From: Mixophyes australis | Lineage: Eukaryota; Chordata; Amphibia; Anura; Limnodynastidae | DNA: 64,000 nucleotides | Direction: 5' to 3' | Assembly: GCA_036250195.1 (NCBI GenBank) | Contig: JAVHZZ010000002.1 | Span: forward strand, 64,920,205-64,984,204 | Shown here: piece after piece, positions 11,773-22,461 of the stretch | Layout of the letters: each line of letters starts with the position of its first letter | How positions within the stretch are numbered: position 1 is the first letter of the stretch | Position numbers and translations under genes: made by a program | Notes under the pieces: model-generated | The model's database searches: none | Seen by the model: only the letters and a program-made list of their open reading frames with translations | What the model was told of the DNA's origin: nothing

Positions 11773-13032
11773 GCACCAAGAGAGGTGTAACAGCGCTATA
11801 TGGCAGAACAGAATAATCAGGGCTCACCCATGTAGTAATTATTCTAAACACCGCTGTTACTAGCAGATGCCAGAGGGAACATGGAAAACAAGCCAAAATA
11901 AGCAATACTGCATTACTTGCTCTACTGTAGACTCATGTGACACACATTCTCTTTCACCTACTGTAAAGCTATAACAGCACTGCAAAAGAGCAAGACATGT
12001 ACTTTATGTTTATGTCTCTAACAGTCAGGCTTGGTTGGGAGTGTTCAGCGTGCATGCCGAGGACACACCAACACAAAAGGCACTACAAACTGTGTGGCCT
12101 AATACACACATGCAATGTTGTGTTCTAGGAGAAAGATTAATGAATTACGGTAAAGAGAAGACAAAAACAATGGTGAAAGAGGAGCTCTGCAATCTGATTC
12201 ACCAGCACCAACATAGAAACTAGGTCATTTCCTATTATTATTATACATTCATCCCTTAATATTCACATTTGACAAATACAAAAGGTAAAATAAAGAATGT
12301 CCCTTTAAGGGGACTCTAACGTCAAATGTTTGTTTGTGGACAGGAAACTAAATGTAAAAGAAAAACAATTGTATCCTCTGTGGGAGAAAGTGAAGACAAC
12401 TTGCAGCCATGCATGGTCCTTAGTGGCTCTTTCTGCTCCTTCTTACTATTGTCCAGCTCCCATACTCCTCCACTCCAAGCAAATGTCCGGTTATAAATGA
12501 AAGTATCTGTATCTACAGTGAAGCAGGCGAGTAGTATAGATGGTAATGAGGAGGCTGGAGGGTTTTTTTTTTTAGCACATACACAAGGATGATAAGAAGG
12601 TATATGAAGGCCTAATTCCAATGCCAACACGCCAATATGGAGGGGAGTTAGAACTCAGGAGAACAATAATGCACATAAACAACATAGTGCCACGTAAGGT
12701 ATGTGCAAACAGACAGCAGTTATATGTGTTTTCACATGCAGACTGCTTTTTTATGCAGTGCAATGACAGTGGGTGGGTAAGCAGCTTTACAGTAATCAAT
12801 TGCTTGGTAGATAAATCAAGTTATTTTTGTGTAAAATGAGATAAAAAAATTCATGAGCTTATTAGAATGGAAGAGATTTGAGTAATTACATGATACAGTG
12901 CTCTTTTTTGGCCGATATCTTCTGCACAACTATACATTAACTATAAATGCCATCTCAAACATTTCTAGATCTGTCAATGTATAGAAACATTAACATATAT
13001 ATTTGTGAATGTTCTAAGTTGCTTTCTATATA
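11773..13032. other. No gene seen
   Basis: Unique-looking sequence with short open frames only; no domain, splice-bounded exon or repeat structure was recognised. Confidence 0.45.
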
Positions 13033-13049
13033 AGGCTGGGTACACACTA

Positions 13050-15588
13050 TTTTATTATTATTATTATCGTTTATTTGTTAGGCGCCACAAGGTTTCCGCA
13101 GCGCCGAACATGGTACAAACAGTAGACTATACAGGGTAAAACAGTACAGGACAATAAACACAAAGTACCAGTACTTCAGAAACTCCAAGCAGGCAGATAC
13201 AGTAGACACGGAGCAGAAGAACAGGTATGGAGACAGGAGGGAAGAGGGCCCTGCTCATTCGAGCTTACATCCTAAGGGAGGGTAAACAAAGTCAGGCACA
13301 AAAGGGAGCCAGTGAAGCAACGGGGAGAGAGGAAAGGAGCCAGGGGAGAAACAGAAGGGTGAGTGGTTAAGTGGATGGTTGGTAGGCCTTAAGGAACAGG
13401 TGAGTTTTAAGTGCCCGCTTGAAGGAGCACAGATTGGGTGAGAGACGAATGGAGCGAGGGAGGTCGTTCCAGTGAAGGGGTGCAGCACGGGAGAAGTCTT
13501 GGATTCTAGAGTGGGAAGAGGTGATCAGAGTGGAGGAGAGGCGGCGATCATTGGCCGAGCGCAGGGAGCGGGCGGGAGTGTGAATGGAGAGGAGGCTAGA
13601 GATGTAAGGGGCAGTAGACTGAGAGAGAGCCTTGTAAGTGGTGGTGAGGAGTTTGAAAAGGATTCTGTAGGGGAAGGGGAGCCAGTGTAAGGAAAGACAG
13701 AGAGGGGAGGCAGAGGAGGAGCGGCGTGAGAGGAAGATGAGTCTTGCAGCCGCATTGAGTATAGAGCGGAGGGGGGAGAGACGGGAGTGGGGGAGGCCAG
13801 TAAGGAGGAGGTTGCAGTAGTCGAGACGGGAAATGATGAGGGCATGGATGATAGTTTTGGTGGCATCTTGAGAGAGGAAGGGACGGATGCGGGCAATGTT
13901 ACGGAGTTGGAAGCGACAGGCTTGGGCAAGAGATTGAATGTGGGGGGCAAAAGAGAGAGAGGAGTCGAGAGTGACACCTAGGCAGCGGAGTTGGGTGACA
14001 GAGGAGATAGTGGAGTTGTTAACAACGATAGAGAGGTCATGGTGAGAAGGGAGCCTGGGTGGGGGAAAGACAATGAGTTCGGTTTTGGAGATGTTAATTT
14101 TAAGAAAGCGAGAGGACATCCAGGATGAGATGGCTGAGAGGCAGTCAGTTACACGAGAGAGGAGGGAGGAGGAAAGATCAGGAGAAGAGATGTAGAGTTG
14201 AATATCATCAGCATATAGGTGATACTGAAGACCGAAAGAGGAGATAAGAGCCCCAAGGGAGGAAGTATAGAGCGAAAAGAGTAAAGGGCCAAGAACAGAG
14301 CCCTGAGGGACTCCAACAGGGAGAGGGGAGGGGGTGGAGGAAGAACCAGACGTGGATACGGAGAAGGAGCGATTAGCAAGGTATGAGGTGAACCAGGCAT
14401 GGACAGAGCCAGAGAGGCCGAGTGAAAGAAGAGTTTGCAGTAGGAGGGGATGGTCCACGGTGTCGAAGGCTGCGGAGAGGTCAAGGAGGATGAGTATGGA
14501 GTAGTGACCCTTGGATTTGGCTGATAGGAGATCATCGGTAACTTTAGCCAGGGCTGTTTCAGTGGAGTGGAGGGGGCGGTAGCCGGATTGGAGAGGGTCA
14601 AGGAGGGAGTTGTCAGAGAGGTGTCTGGTGAGGCGGCTGCAGACAATCCGCTCAAGTAATTTGGAGGCATATGGGAGAAGAGAGATAGGGCGGTAGTTAG
14701 CAAGAGAGGTGGGGTCAAGATTGGGTTTCTTAAGGATAGGGGGGATAAGAGCATGTTTGAATGAGGATGGGACAACGCCAGAGGAAAGTGATAGGTTGAA
14801 GAGGTGTGTGAGGTAGGAGCAGGCAGTAGGAGAGAGAGAGCGAAGGAGGTGGGAGGGGATGGGATCAAGAGGACAGGTAGAGGGTGGAGAGGAAAGAATA
14901 AGGGAGCGAACTTCTTCACCTGATGTGGGGATGAAGGAGGACCACAGCTGGTTGATGGCGGGAGGTGAAGCGGTGATGGGGGGAGAGTGGTGGGAGGAGG
15001 AGATGTTGCGTCTGATGGCTTCAATTTTGGAGGAGAAAAAGGAGGCGAAGTCAGACGCAGAGAGGGAAGGCGGGACAGTGGGAGGGGGGGGGAGAGGAGG
15101 GAGTTGAATGTGGCAAAGAGGCGGCGGGGGTTGGAGGACTGAGAAGAGATGAGCGACTTGAAGAAGGATTGTTTAGCGAGGTACAGGGCAGAGCAGAAAG
15201 AGGAGAGGATGAATTTGAAGTGAAGGAAGTCAGCCAGGGAACGAGATTTCCTCCAGAGGCGTTCAGCTGTACGAGAGCACTTTTGGAGGGAGCGGGTGAG
15301 TTTGGAGTGCCAGGGTTGGGGAGTAAGGCGACGACGGAGGATAGAAGAGGCCGGGGCGACGGTGTCCATGGCAGTAGTGAGGGATTGGTTATAGAGAGAG
15401 GACGCCTGATCTGGGCAGGCCAGAGAGGGAAGGGGTGATAGGAGAGTTTCAAGAGAGGCAGAGAAGGAGATGGGGTCAATAGCGTCAAGGTTGCGCCTGG
15501 TGAGGGTGGCTTTAGGCGAGGAGGGAGAAGGGGAGGAGGACAGAGAGAAGGAGAGGAGATGGTGGTCAGAGAGTGGGAAGGGAGAGAA
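13050..15588 (-). mobile_element. L2-type LINE, 2.5 kb, 5'-truncated, nearly intact reverse transcriptase
   Basis: The 3' end on the minus strand is a TAA-type microsatellite (13050-13066). It is followed inward by the L2 3' UTR (GGCGCCACAAGGTTTCCGCA) and a long ORF. The host sequence ACACTA appears at 13044-13049 and again at 15589-15594, a short target-site duplication. The 5' end falls within the endonuclease, so the copy is truncated. Confidence 0.85.
13367..15588 (-). pseudogene. L2 ORF2: endonuclease tail plus reverse transcriptase, one frameshift
   Basis: Reading the minus strand from 15588: the last endonuclease motif (SDHHLLSF); a linker with [20 protein letters not shown]; then, after one frame change, [14 protein letters not shown]; the palm motifs [16 protein letters not shown] near 14460, [20 protein letters not shown] and the catalytic YADD at 14204-14215; the thumb ([13 protein letters not shown]) and the C-terminal [10 protein letters not shown] block; stop at 13367-13369. 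The only visible lesion is at a run of nine G (C on the coding strand) at 15084-15092, a place where either a mutation or a sequencing slip could occur. Such an ORF copies element RNA into the genome by target-primed reverse transcription. The promoter and first part are missing, so it cannot be autonomous. Confidence 0.85.
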
Positions 15589-16009
15589 ACACTACAGTGT
15601 TTCAGCCAATTATTATCGAGCCAATCACCCGATGACCGTTCAGCCTGATATTGCATTAGTGTGTACACTTAGACGATGAACGGTAGTCATTCCAAAGCAC
15701 CGTCCATCATTTGCTTTGATTGTTCAGCAGAACTATAAATCTCATTCAGCTATGGAATGATATCCTTCCAATCCTGCAGTGTGTATTCACTCACAAGCAG
15801 TAACTCCAGGGTTTACACAGTGATGATCTTTTCACCCAACTTGTGTATAGTATGTACGCATGAATCGACATGCTGATCGGGACTTTTTTGTCCTTTTCAG
15901 ATGTTCGTAAAATCATTGTAGGAAAATTCTGTAGTGTGTACAAAACTTAAGACAACTTGTATTTTAGGATCAGCTGTCCTTGCGTCGATATTTACTAGCA
16001 AACTGAAAT

Positions 16010-16375
16010 AATTATTTTGGTATTGCTTTTGATTTCTTAGGCGCCACAGTGCTCTGTAGGGTGAGAAAGTGGGGAAAACAATACAACAGGGACAAACAAG
16101 CTAGACCAGAGGTCGAAGGGGACATCATAAAGTGACGGTATGAAAAATGTAATGGAAAAGTGAATGGAATTTGATAGTTTTCCAATGAAGGCATTAAGAG
16201 AAATGGCGGTATGGCATATCACCATATATACCCCCACTTCAACCACTGAGCTAGACAAAATAAGTGTACACGTGAATACAAAGGGTAGGAAGGGCCCTAC
16301 TCATGAGTGCTTACAATCTAATAATATTACCATTACAACAATAATAAATAATAATAGTGTAGCATCAATGAGACA
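16010..16375 (-). mobile_element. L2 3'-UTR fragment
   Basis: TTCTTAGGCGCCACAGTGCT and GGCCCTACTCATGAGTGCTT reproduce the start and end of the L2 3' UTR seen at 13060-13270, without any coding part. An ATA/ACA-rich stretch follows at 16330-16360. Confidence 0.6.
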
Positions 16376-17057
16376 TTAGAGGGTATTCAAGGTCTCTGTG
16401 CAATATTGCACTTCCCCTACTCCTATGAGTTTAGGTTCTAAGAGGTCTAATTAAATTCCAGTAGACAGCTTTTTTCCACCAGATGGATTAATCGCTCCCA
16501 CTAAAGCAGTATATAGCATTTTGCAGTGTTATTAGTGTAGCCAGTATATCTTTACCGTAAACTTTTTGTATTAACACATTGGTGTCAAGAACTCACAACA
16601 TTTTAACAGTAACAAAAATGCTACTATAACAAAAATGCTACTATAAATTGCATGCATGCCATAGCTCGGTGGTGGAAAATAATTTTTTCATGGGACAGGA
16701 ATTCCTAACCACCACCACCAGCAGACCATTTTGGAGAATGTGGGATCATATTAATGTAAGGAAGGAACAAGAAAATATTAGACGTGTATGCTGTTACTTG
16801 AGGAGATAGGGGAGAACCACTTTCAAAATGAAACCAATGTTCAAAGAATTCAACATCCCTGAGGTACTAGATCTTTTCTGATCAAATAAAATGACCCTAT
16901 TCTTCTAGACAAGATCACACGAAGCCTCTACAGATTTGAATACAATTTATGTAAGATACCACAAACCAGAGCACAGAATGTGGCTTTATGTTCCTGGATT
17001 GAATGAAGTGTTTAGGAAAACATCTGTTACTTCTATCATCTGCCAAGTGAGACAGTC
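16376..17057. other. No gene seen
   Basis: A local direct repeat (AACAAAAATGCTACTATAA) occurs near 16612 and 16627. Nothing else was recognised. Confidence 0.45.
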
Positions 17058-17484
17058 TAAAGCTGGGTACACACTACAGAAATTTCGACCAACTTTTTAT
17101 GCCGAGCGATTTTACATGCGACCGATGGTCCGATCGCTCGGTCCATGGACTGCATACACACTAGCCTTGTTTAGGACGATAAAGGGAAGAGCGGACGTCC
17201 CGTTAGCGACTTTTTACAGCCATGTTGTCGTGAGCAATGACTGTAATTTCGTACTTACTATTGTGGATCGGTCGGAAGTTTATACACACTACACAGCGGA
17301 AATGAGATTGGAACGAAAATATTAAACGGTACGACCAACCAAATGAGGCAACAATCGTCCATTTGGGCAGACTTTCGACCATCGTGTCACTGCACACACT
17401 GACTCGACTTTTGAACGAGCGGTCGTATGTCGGCTGTTTGAGCCGATTATTGGACGAAAACAGTGTAGTGTGTACCCAGCTTTA
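17058..17484. mobile_element. MITE, GGGTACACACTA family, complete copy (about 427 bp)
   Basis: Left TAAAGCTGGGTACACACTAC and right GTAGTGTGTACCCAGCTTTA are perfect inverted copies. If the outer TA is the duplicated target, the TIR is AAGCTGGGTACACACTAC. A TA target suggests the Tc1/mariner-like class, but without a transposase this is inference. The interior contains many CGACC/GGTCG motifs in both directions. Confidence 0.85.
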
Positions 17485-18595
17485 ATAAGCTGCACACGCA
17501 GGTAGCATGGAAAAGAGAGATCTACCCAGAGTATCCTATATACCATGCAGATATTTCTGCAGTTCCATTGTATGTCTCACAGCCCATTCTGAAAAATGTG
17601 TGAAGCTGTTGGGGGTGTGACAGCATGAACCAATAAGAAGCCACAAACACTGACACTGCAGCTTCTTATTGGTCCTCCTGCTCACACCTCTGTCTGCAGC
17701 CCCAGTAATAATTATTACAGCATGCAGTTCCTGAGGCTCCACTAAAGTGAAACACTTGATCAGTGAAAGCTAACAAAGTAAGTAGAAAAGCTGCTTAGAG
17801 TTAATATTGCTACCTGGAGAAATGGAGGTGGTGGAGATAGACCAGCAAGAAAGAATGAAGAATATTTAAAGATGGCTAACTATAAAAACAGTGTTGTAAC
17901 TACCACAGGGGATGGGGAGGTGAAGGATCCCAACTTCACTGCTCATGTGCCGGACCCATGTGTACGCAGAAGGTCAGCGCACACGCAGTGGAACCCCAGT
18001 CGGGCTGCACTATGCAGGAATATTCATTTCAAAAGTAAAACTTTCAGGTTTGTTAGCAATATTATATTAATACTGAAGATACAAACTCTACCCTAATTAA
18101 AATGTAATGTTTTAATTAGTAAAAACCATACACTTTCAGAATACTTTGGATTTTGCAGAAAAAGCCTGCGGTGAAACAAAATATAGATCTTGGCTTTAGA
18201 AGAGTTTAAGGTTTAATAAAGCAGCATTAGGATTATAGTCTATGGATAAGTCTCAAAATGCTAAGTATTTGTTTACTATGACTGATCATGCTGTCGCAGG
18301 TCAGATCTGTAATGAATGTATCACATTACAATAATGGATGGGCAATGACAAATTAGACACCCATGATTCACCACACACAGTTTTAGGAGAACTAATGGTA
18401 ATGGACTGGGAGGTTAATTTGTGTTATCCTGGGATCAAGACAGTGGACATGAAGCTGGAACCAAACTCTTTCCTGTCCACTGTCAGCTCTGTAAATAAAT
18501 CCACAGCCAGTCACCTGCAGAAGAGAAGGCGCATGTGAATAATGAAGCATTACTGTCACTAACATAACTGTATGTCTATTATTCTAAAAGAAACA
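17485..18595. other. No gene seen; one CCAAT/ATTGG hairpin element
   Basis: Apart from the hairpin repeat near 17610-17682, no coding motif was found. Confidence 0.4.
17610..17682. repeat. Hairpin core of a dispersed repeat
   Basis: GAACCAATAAGAAGC near 17626 is mirrored by GCTTCTTATTGGTCC near 17661. A similar layout (GGACCAACCACAAGCC ... GGCTTGTGATTGGTCC) occurs at 53606-53653, so both may be cores of one old MITE family. Confidence 0.4.
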
Positions 18596-18597
18596 TA

Positions 18598-18876
18598 CCG
18601 TATTTCCCCATGTATAAGACGCACCGTTTTCCCCAAAATTTTGGGTCCAAAACTTGGGTGCGTCTTATACAGGGGTAGCGATACAGGGGCAGCGGAGGGG
18701 GGGGGGGGGGGGGGGGGGTGATCCAGTAGGGACAGTCAGCGGGGATGCAGAAGGCAGAGTGTCAGCGGGGATCCAGCAGGCAAGGACAGCTACCGTAATA
18801 TTTTTTTTCCAAATTTCGGGGCCAAAAGTAAGGTGCGTCTTATACATGGGAGCGCCTTATACATGGGGAAATACGG
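18598..18876. mobile_element. MITE with TA target (CCGTATTTCCCC family), 279 bp
   Basis: TIRs CCGTATTTCCCCATGTATAA on both ends, flanked by TA at 18596-18597 and 18877-18878. Subterminal GCGTCTTATAC motifs face each other. A run of about 20 G interrupts the core (18698-18718). The superfamily was not determined beyond the TA target. Confidence 0.85.
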
Positions 18877-18980
18877 TAACTCATTCATTAGGCATTGACT
18901 GGCCAATGTTAGCATTTTTTTTAAAATTTTTTATTTTTTATATCTGCCACCAATCCGGTTTCATATAAAAAAAAAAATTA

Positions 18981-19069
18981 CCTGCCTCACAGCACTGGGG
19001 CCATGGCTTCAATTGTGACCAGGGTCCTGTGCGGAGTGGCTAAGTTTTCTCTGGGTGCTCATTACCTAC

Positions 19070-19106
<37 letters not shown>

Positions 19107-19404
19107 CCCCGTATGGTAGGCAATATAGTTTGTGAGCTCCACTGGGGCAGGGGCTCATGTAAATGATTACATCTGGGGGTAAATGAATCAAGATGAGAGT
19201 TTTCTGGCGGGTTTGAAAAACCAATCAGATTCTAGCTATCATTTGTTTAGTACATTCTACAAAATGATAGCTAGAATCTGATTGGTTGCTATAGGCAACA
19301 TCTCCACTTTTCAAACCCGCCGGCAAACTCTCAGCTTGATACATTTACCCCCTGGTCTGTAAAGGACTTTGTAATATGTAGGGACTATATAAATAACTCT
19401 TAAC
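18981..19404 (+). mobile_element. tRNA-derived SINE with L2-like tail, plus strand, split by a MITE
   Basis: CTGCCTCACAGCACTGGGGC then GCTTCAATTGTGACC corresponds to the SINE head seen inverted at 51940-51990. The tail GTGAGCTCCACTGGGGCAGG continues after the MITE as TCTGTAAAGGACTTTGTAAT and GGGACTATATAAATAA, the L2-type 3' end. The A-box part is missing. A (TG)n microsatellite lies at 19074-19100. Confidence 0.7.
19176..19351. mobile_element. MITE (GGGGTAAATG family), 176 bp, inside the SINE
   Basis: Termini GGGGTAAATGAATCAAG and CTTGATACATTTACCCC are inverted. Inner arms containing CTAGAATCTGATTGG read in both directions. CTG at 19173-19175 and 19352-19354 may be a 3-bp target duplication. 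Removing it restores a continuous SINE tail. Confidence 0.8.
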
Positions 19405-20940
19405 GTTGAAAAGTAATAATAGGTTGGATATGCAACTCATTGCTGAATGCCCATGTGTTTGAAGAAGCCATAAAGTCGGTACGAGCACAGAGTAAAACGA
19501 GCTTTTAGAATATTTACATTTACATAAGTGTCACAATTTCTGTTTTATTTTGTCATCTTTTCTTTCTTTCTTTTGTCATCATAATTTATATACCGGTAAT
19601 TGCTAAATGTCCTTGTTTGAAACAGGTTTTGAGCATTTTCACTAAAACAGCTTTGTTAAAAATCTTAGTGGATATCATGAATTGAAATCTAAAGAAAGCT
19701 TTGCGGAAAATGTGCATATACCAGATAAGATAGTGACATTTAGATTGCAATGCATACTAGTAGCAGCTAGTAGGGGGGGGGGGGGAAACGCCTTTACTGT
19801 CTGTAGAATACCAAGCTCAACAGATTTGAACCTCACTGTGTCCATCACTTACAGCAGGAGAGACGGTAGCATTTTCATTTCAAATTCTACTAAATTTAAA
19901 ATTTCCATGACCTTACACAAATTATGACGGGATCAAGCTGAACAACTGCAAGTAATAGGATTAAATCATTAACTGCATTTTTCTTGTGAAAATGTTTTAC
20001 TATAAGACAATGGATATTTTGCATAGCATAGTTTATTTATCATAAAAGTTTAGCATTGTAATCCCCTGCTTAGGGCTTCCTTCCAACATAAAGGAGCTTT
20101 AAAACTGTAATACAATATATCTGCAGCAAAGCCACCTGTTGTGTAGCATGTTTTGGACCCCAAATGATCGGGTTCCATCAACCTGGGTTCTACTGGACAG
20201 AATCTGCATGTATAAAAAGGCTCATCGGCTCACCAAAATGTATGGAGTTCCTAACAATCTAGACATTCGATCCAAATTCCCAAATTAAATGAGCTGTGAA
20301 ATTTGGCCTTCCATGTGTGGTCAAAGGGGCCATAGATCCCATTGGTGCAACATTTTCCCCAATAGCATTCAGCAGTACAGGAGCACATTTGCAGGTAGTA
20401 GGTCTGTTTAGTGTGCCATGGTTGAGGTTTGGATCATTTTTTCTGATGCAGGGGGAACAAACACGAGGGTGTAGGAAAAGAAGGTGGTGGTTGTAGAGTA
20501 GGACAGCCAAGTTGCAGTGACTACACATGGAGTAGGAACAGGAGCAGACAGATTTTGGGTGGATCACTAAACAATAACTTATTGTATGAATTTAGTTCAA
20601 TTAGTGGTGCAGTGCATCGCTGTACATCATTGCAAATATATTGATTTTTGTATTGGAAATGTGTTGATTCCCTAGACAGTTTGCAGAAATTTGTTTTTGA
20701 AACTCTTCTAAAGGAAATCCCATGCTAATTAAGCCTTTTCATCTACGTGACAAACATCTTTTAGCCTGAATGCACTGGAAGGGATCGTTAGAGAGATAGG
20801 GAACCAGCAAGTAATTTAGGAAATCACAGATTGATGTGAATTTTGTTAAGTTTAAATTGCATTAAATCCAAGATTAGAGAATATATTATATCCCGATGGC
20901 AAACATTCAAAGTAATATCTCAGATTTTGTGGTGCCAGCT
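19405..20940. other. No gene seen
   Basis: Contains a run of nine G at 19776-19784 and AT-rich stretches. No exon or transposon end was recognised. Confidence 0.4.
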
Positions 20941-21386
20941 AGGATTAGTGGGCTGGGTTACCCCCTGCCAACATGTCTGTCAGAAACAGTATATAAGAGC
21001 TGTATTTTGTATTCTAACTGTAGTATGCCATCTGAACTTCTGATGATCAATAGTAACTAATTGCGTGTCAAGTCCTTGTCAGGAGCAATAAATATCGCTG
21101 CTTGAAGATTCTGCCTGACGCCTACTGCCTGCTGTATCTTGTGACCCAACAGATAACAGCTTACACTCTAATCTGTTCCCAGGCAGACCTGTATTGAACC
21201 AAACGTCTCTGTGTCATGTATCTGTGTCAACACTCTGCATACTACCCTGCAGTCCTGATCCATAGTATGCCGTCATGAGCTACCACCCAACCCACTGCAA
21301 AGAGATGCTGTAGGAGCTATACCAGCTAACCAGAAGTAAGCGGTTCTAAGCGACGTGAAGGAACCTAGTGGTGGCAGCGAGATTCT
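20941..21386 (+). mobile_element. Possible LTR fragment (TATA, poly(A) signal, primer-site-like end)
   Basis: GTATATAAGAGCTG at 20990 resembles a TATA box, and AATAAA follows at 21087-21092, a spacing typical of the U3-R part of a retroviral-type LTR. TGGTGGCAGCGAGATTCT at 21369-21386 begins with TGG like a tRNA primer site. No internal gag or pol and no matching second LTR were seen, so this may be coincidence. Confidence 0.3.
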
Positions 21387-22209
21387 CCTATAACTATTTC
21401 TCAGCCGGCATTCGCAGTTTGTGAGTGTCTGTTGGGAAGGTGACACCAGTAAATTGTGCAATAATAACAACCCTTAATCCTCTGCCCTAACAGACTGGGT
21501 GAAAGAGTAAGCCCATCCGTTCGCGCAAGTCAAGGGACAGTACATCACACAGTGGTGGGAGGTTGATTTGTGGGCGTGATATTTTTTTTCTGCTTGTGTA
21601 GGTGGGAGAAGGAAGAAAAACAGTTCATGGGAGGTAAAGAGAGGAGTAAATAAAGATGAGGAAGACGTTTGGTGATAGAGAGAAGAGAAGTTTGTTGAAA
21701 GCAAATGGGAAAAAATAGAGCAGGTAAATGGAATAGGTGCATGGTGGAGTGGTGCGAGTGATGTGGTTGAAGGCGATTTTGTTGTGGTAGGTATTGAGAG
21801 AAGGGGGAGGAACACAAGATCTAGGAAGTGCAGGCGGTGGAGGCTACTTAGTCACCCTCCTCTCTGGGGTAATGGGGTGGCAGCCTCTACAGGTTGGGCA
21901 CATGATCTGGGACACCAACAGTTGGGCTCAGTGGGTCAAGCAGCTGAACAGAGATGGCAAACAGCAATGACAATTCAGCTCAGTAAGTCCAGCAGCTAAA
22001 CAAAGATAGAAGTCCAGCAGATCCACGAAACAGCCTTGTCTTTGGTGTGAAGACACTCCCCAGCACTACTGTGTAACTTGTGGCTTACACAAATTTTAGA
22101 GGCTGTATACCTGTGAAAATAACCTTATGTAGTAGATGGGTCATAGAGCTTAACTAACATGCAGCTCTGTCCGCATGATGCTGGTGAACACAATGAAAAA
22201 TGTGATATT
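21387..22209. other. No gene seen
   Basis: Purine-rich stretch 21595-21850 on the plus strand without coding signature; nothing else was recognised. Confidence 0.4.
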
Positions 22210-22263
22210 GCCTATGGCGGCGGTTCCCAAAGTGTGCCGCGACGCTGTCACTGGGGTGCCACC

Positions 22264-22461
22264 GGCCAGCCCTAGAAAAAAGAAAGCAAACAGAAACTTA
22301 CCAATCCGCGCGGCGCTAGGACCCTGCAGCCTCCTCTCTTCCGCTGCTGTCACTGAATATCGATGTCAGTGACAGCTGCGCGAGAGAGGAGGCTGCAGGG
22401 ACCTAGCGCCGCGCGGATTGGTAAGTTTCTGTTTGCTTTCTTTTTTTCTATAGCTGGCGCC
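22264..22461. repeat. Subterminal palindrome of hAT element A
   Basis: Arms of about 90 bp meet near ATATCGAT (about 22360). They contain GCAAACAGAAACTTACCAAT and its complement ATTGGTAAGTTTCTGTTTGC. The palindrome sits at the same place in elements B and C with a diverged sequence but preserved pairing. Each arm carries GGTAAGT, a 5' splice-site consensus, and the right arm is followed by TTTCTTTTTTTCTATAG, an acceptor-like tract. Confidence 0.85.

Larger units (their letters stand above)
13033..15948. mobile_element. TA-target MITE (GGGTACACACTA family) split by an L2 insertion
   Basis: The left end AGGCTGGGTACACACTA follows TA at 13031-13032. The right end, GTAGTGTGTACAAAACTT at 15931-15948, is its damaged complement. 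The MITE proper is 13033-13049 plus about 15595-15948, some 370 bp. The remainder is the L2 element inserted after ACACTA. The intact sister copy lies at 17058-17484. Confidence 0.75.

Noticed and set aside
13525..15668. Additional long frames on both strands across the L2 copy
   Set aside because: They are shadows of the GC-rich L2 ORF in other frames. Only the frames carrying SDH, AAFDT and YADD motifs were kept.
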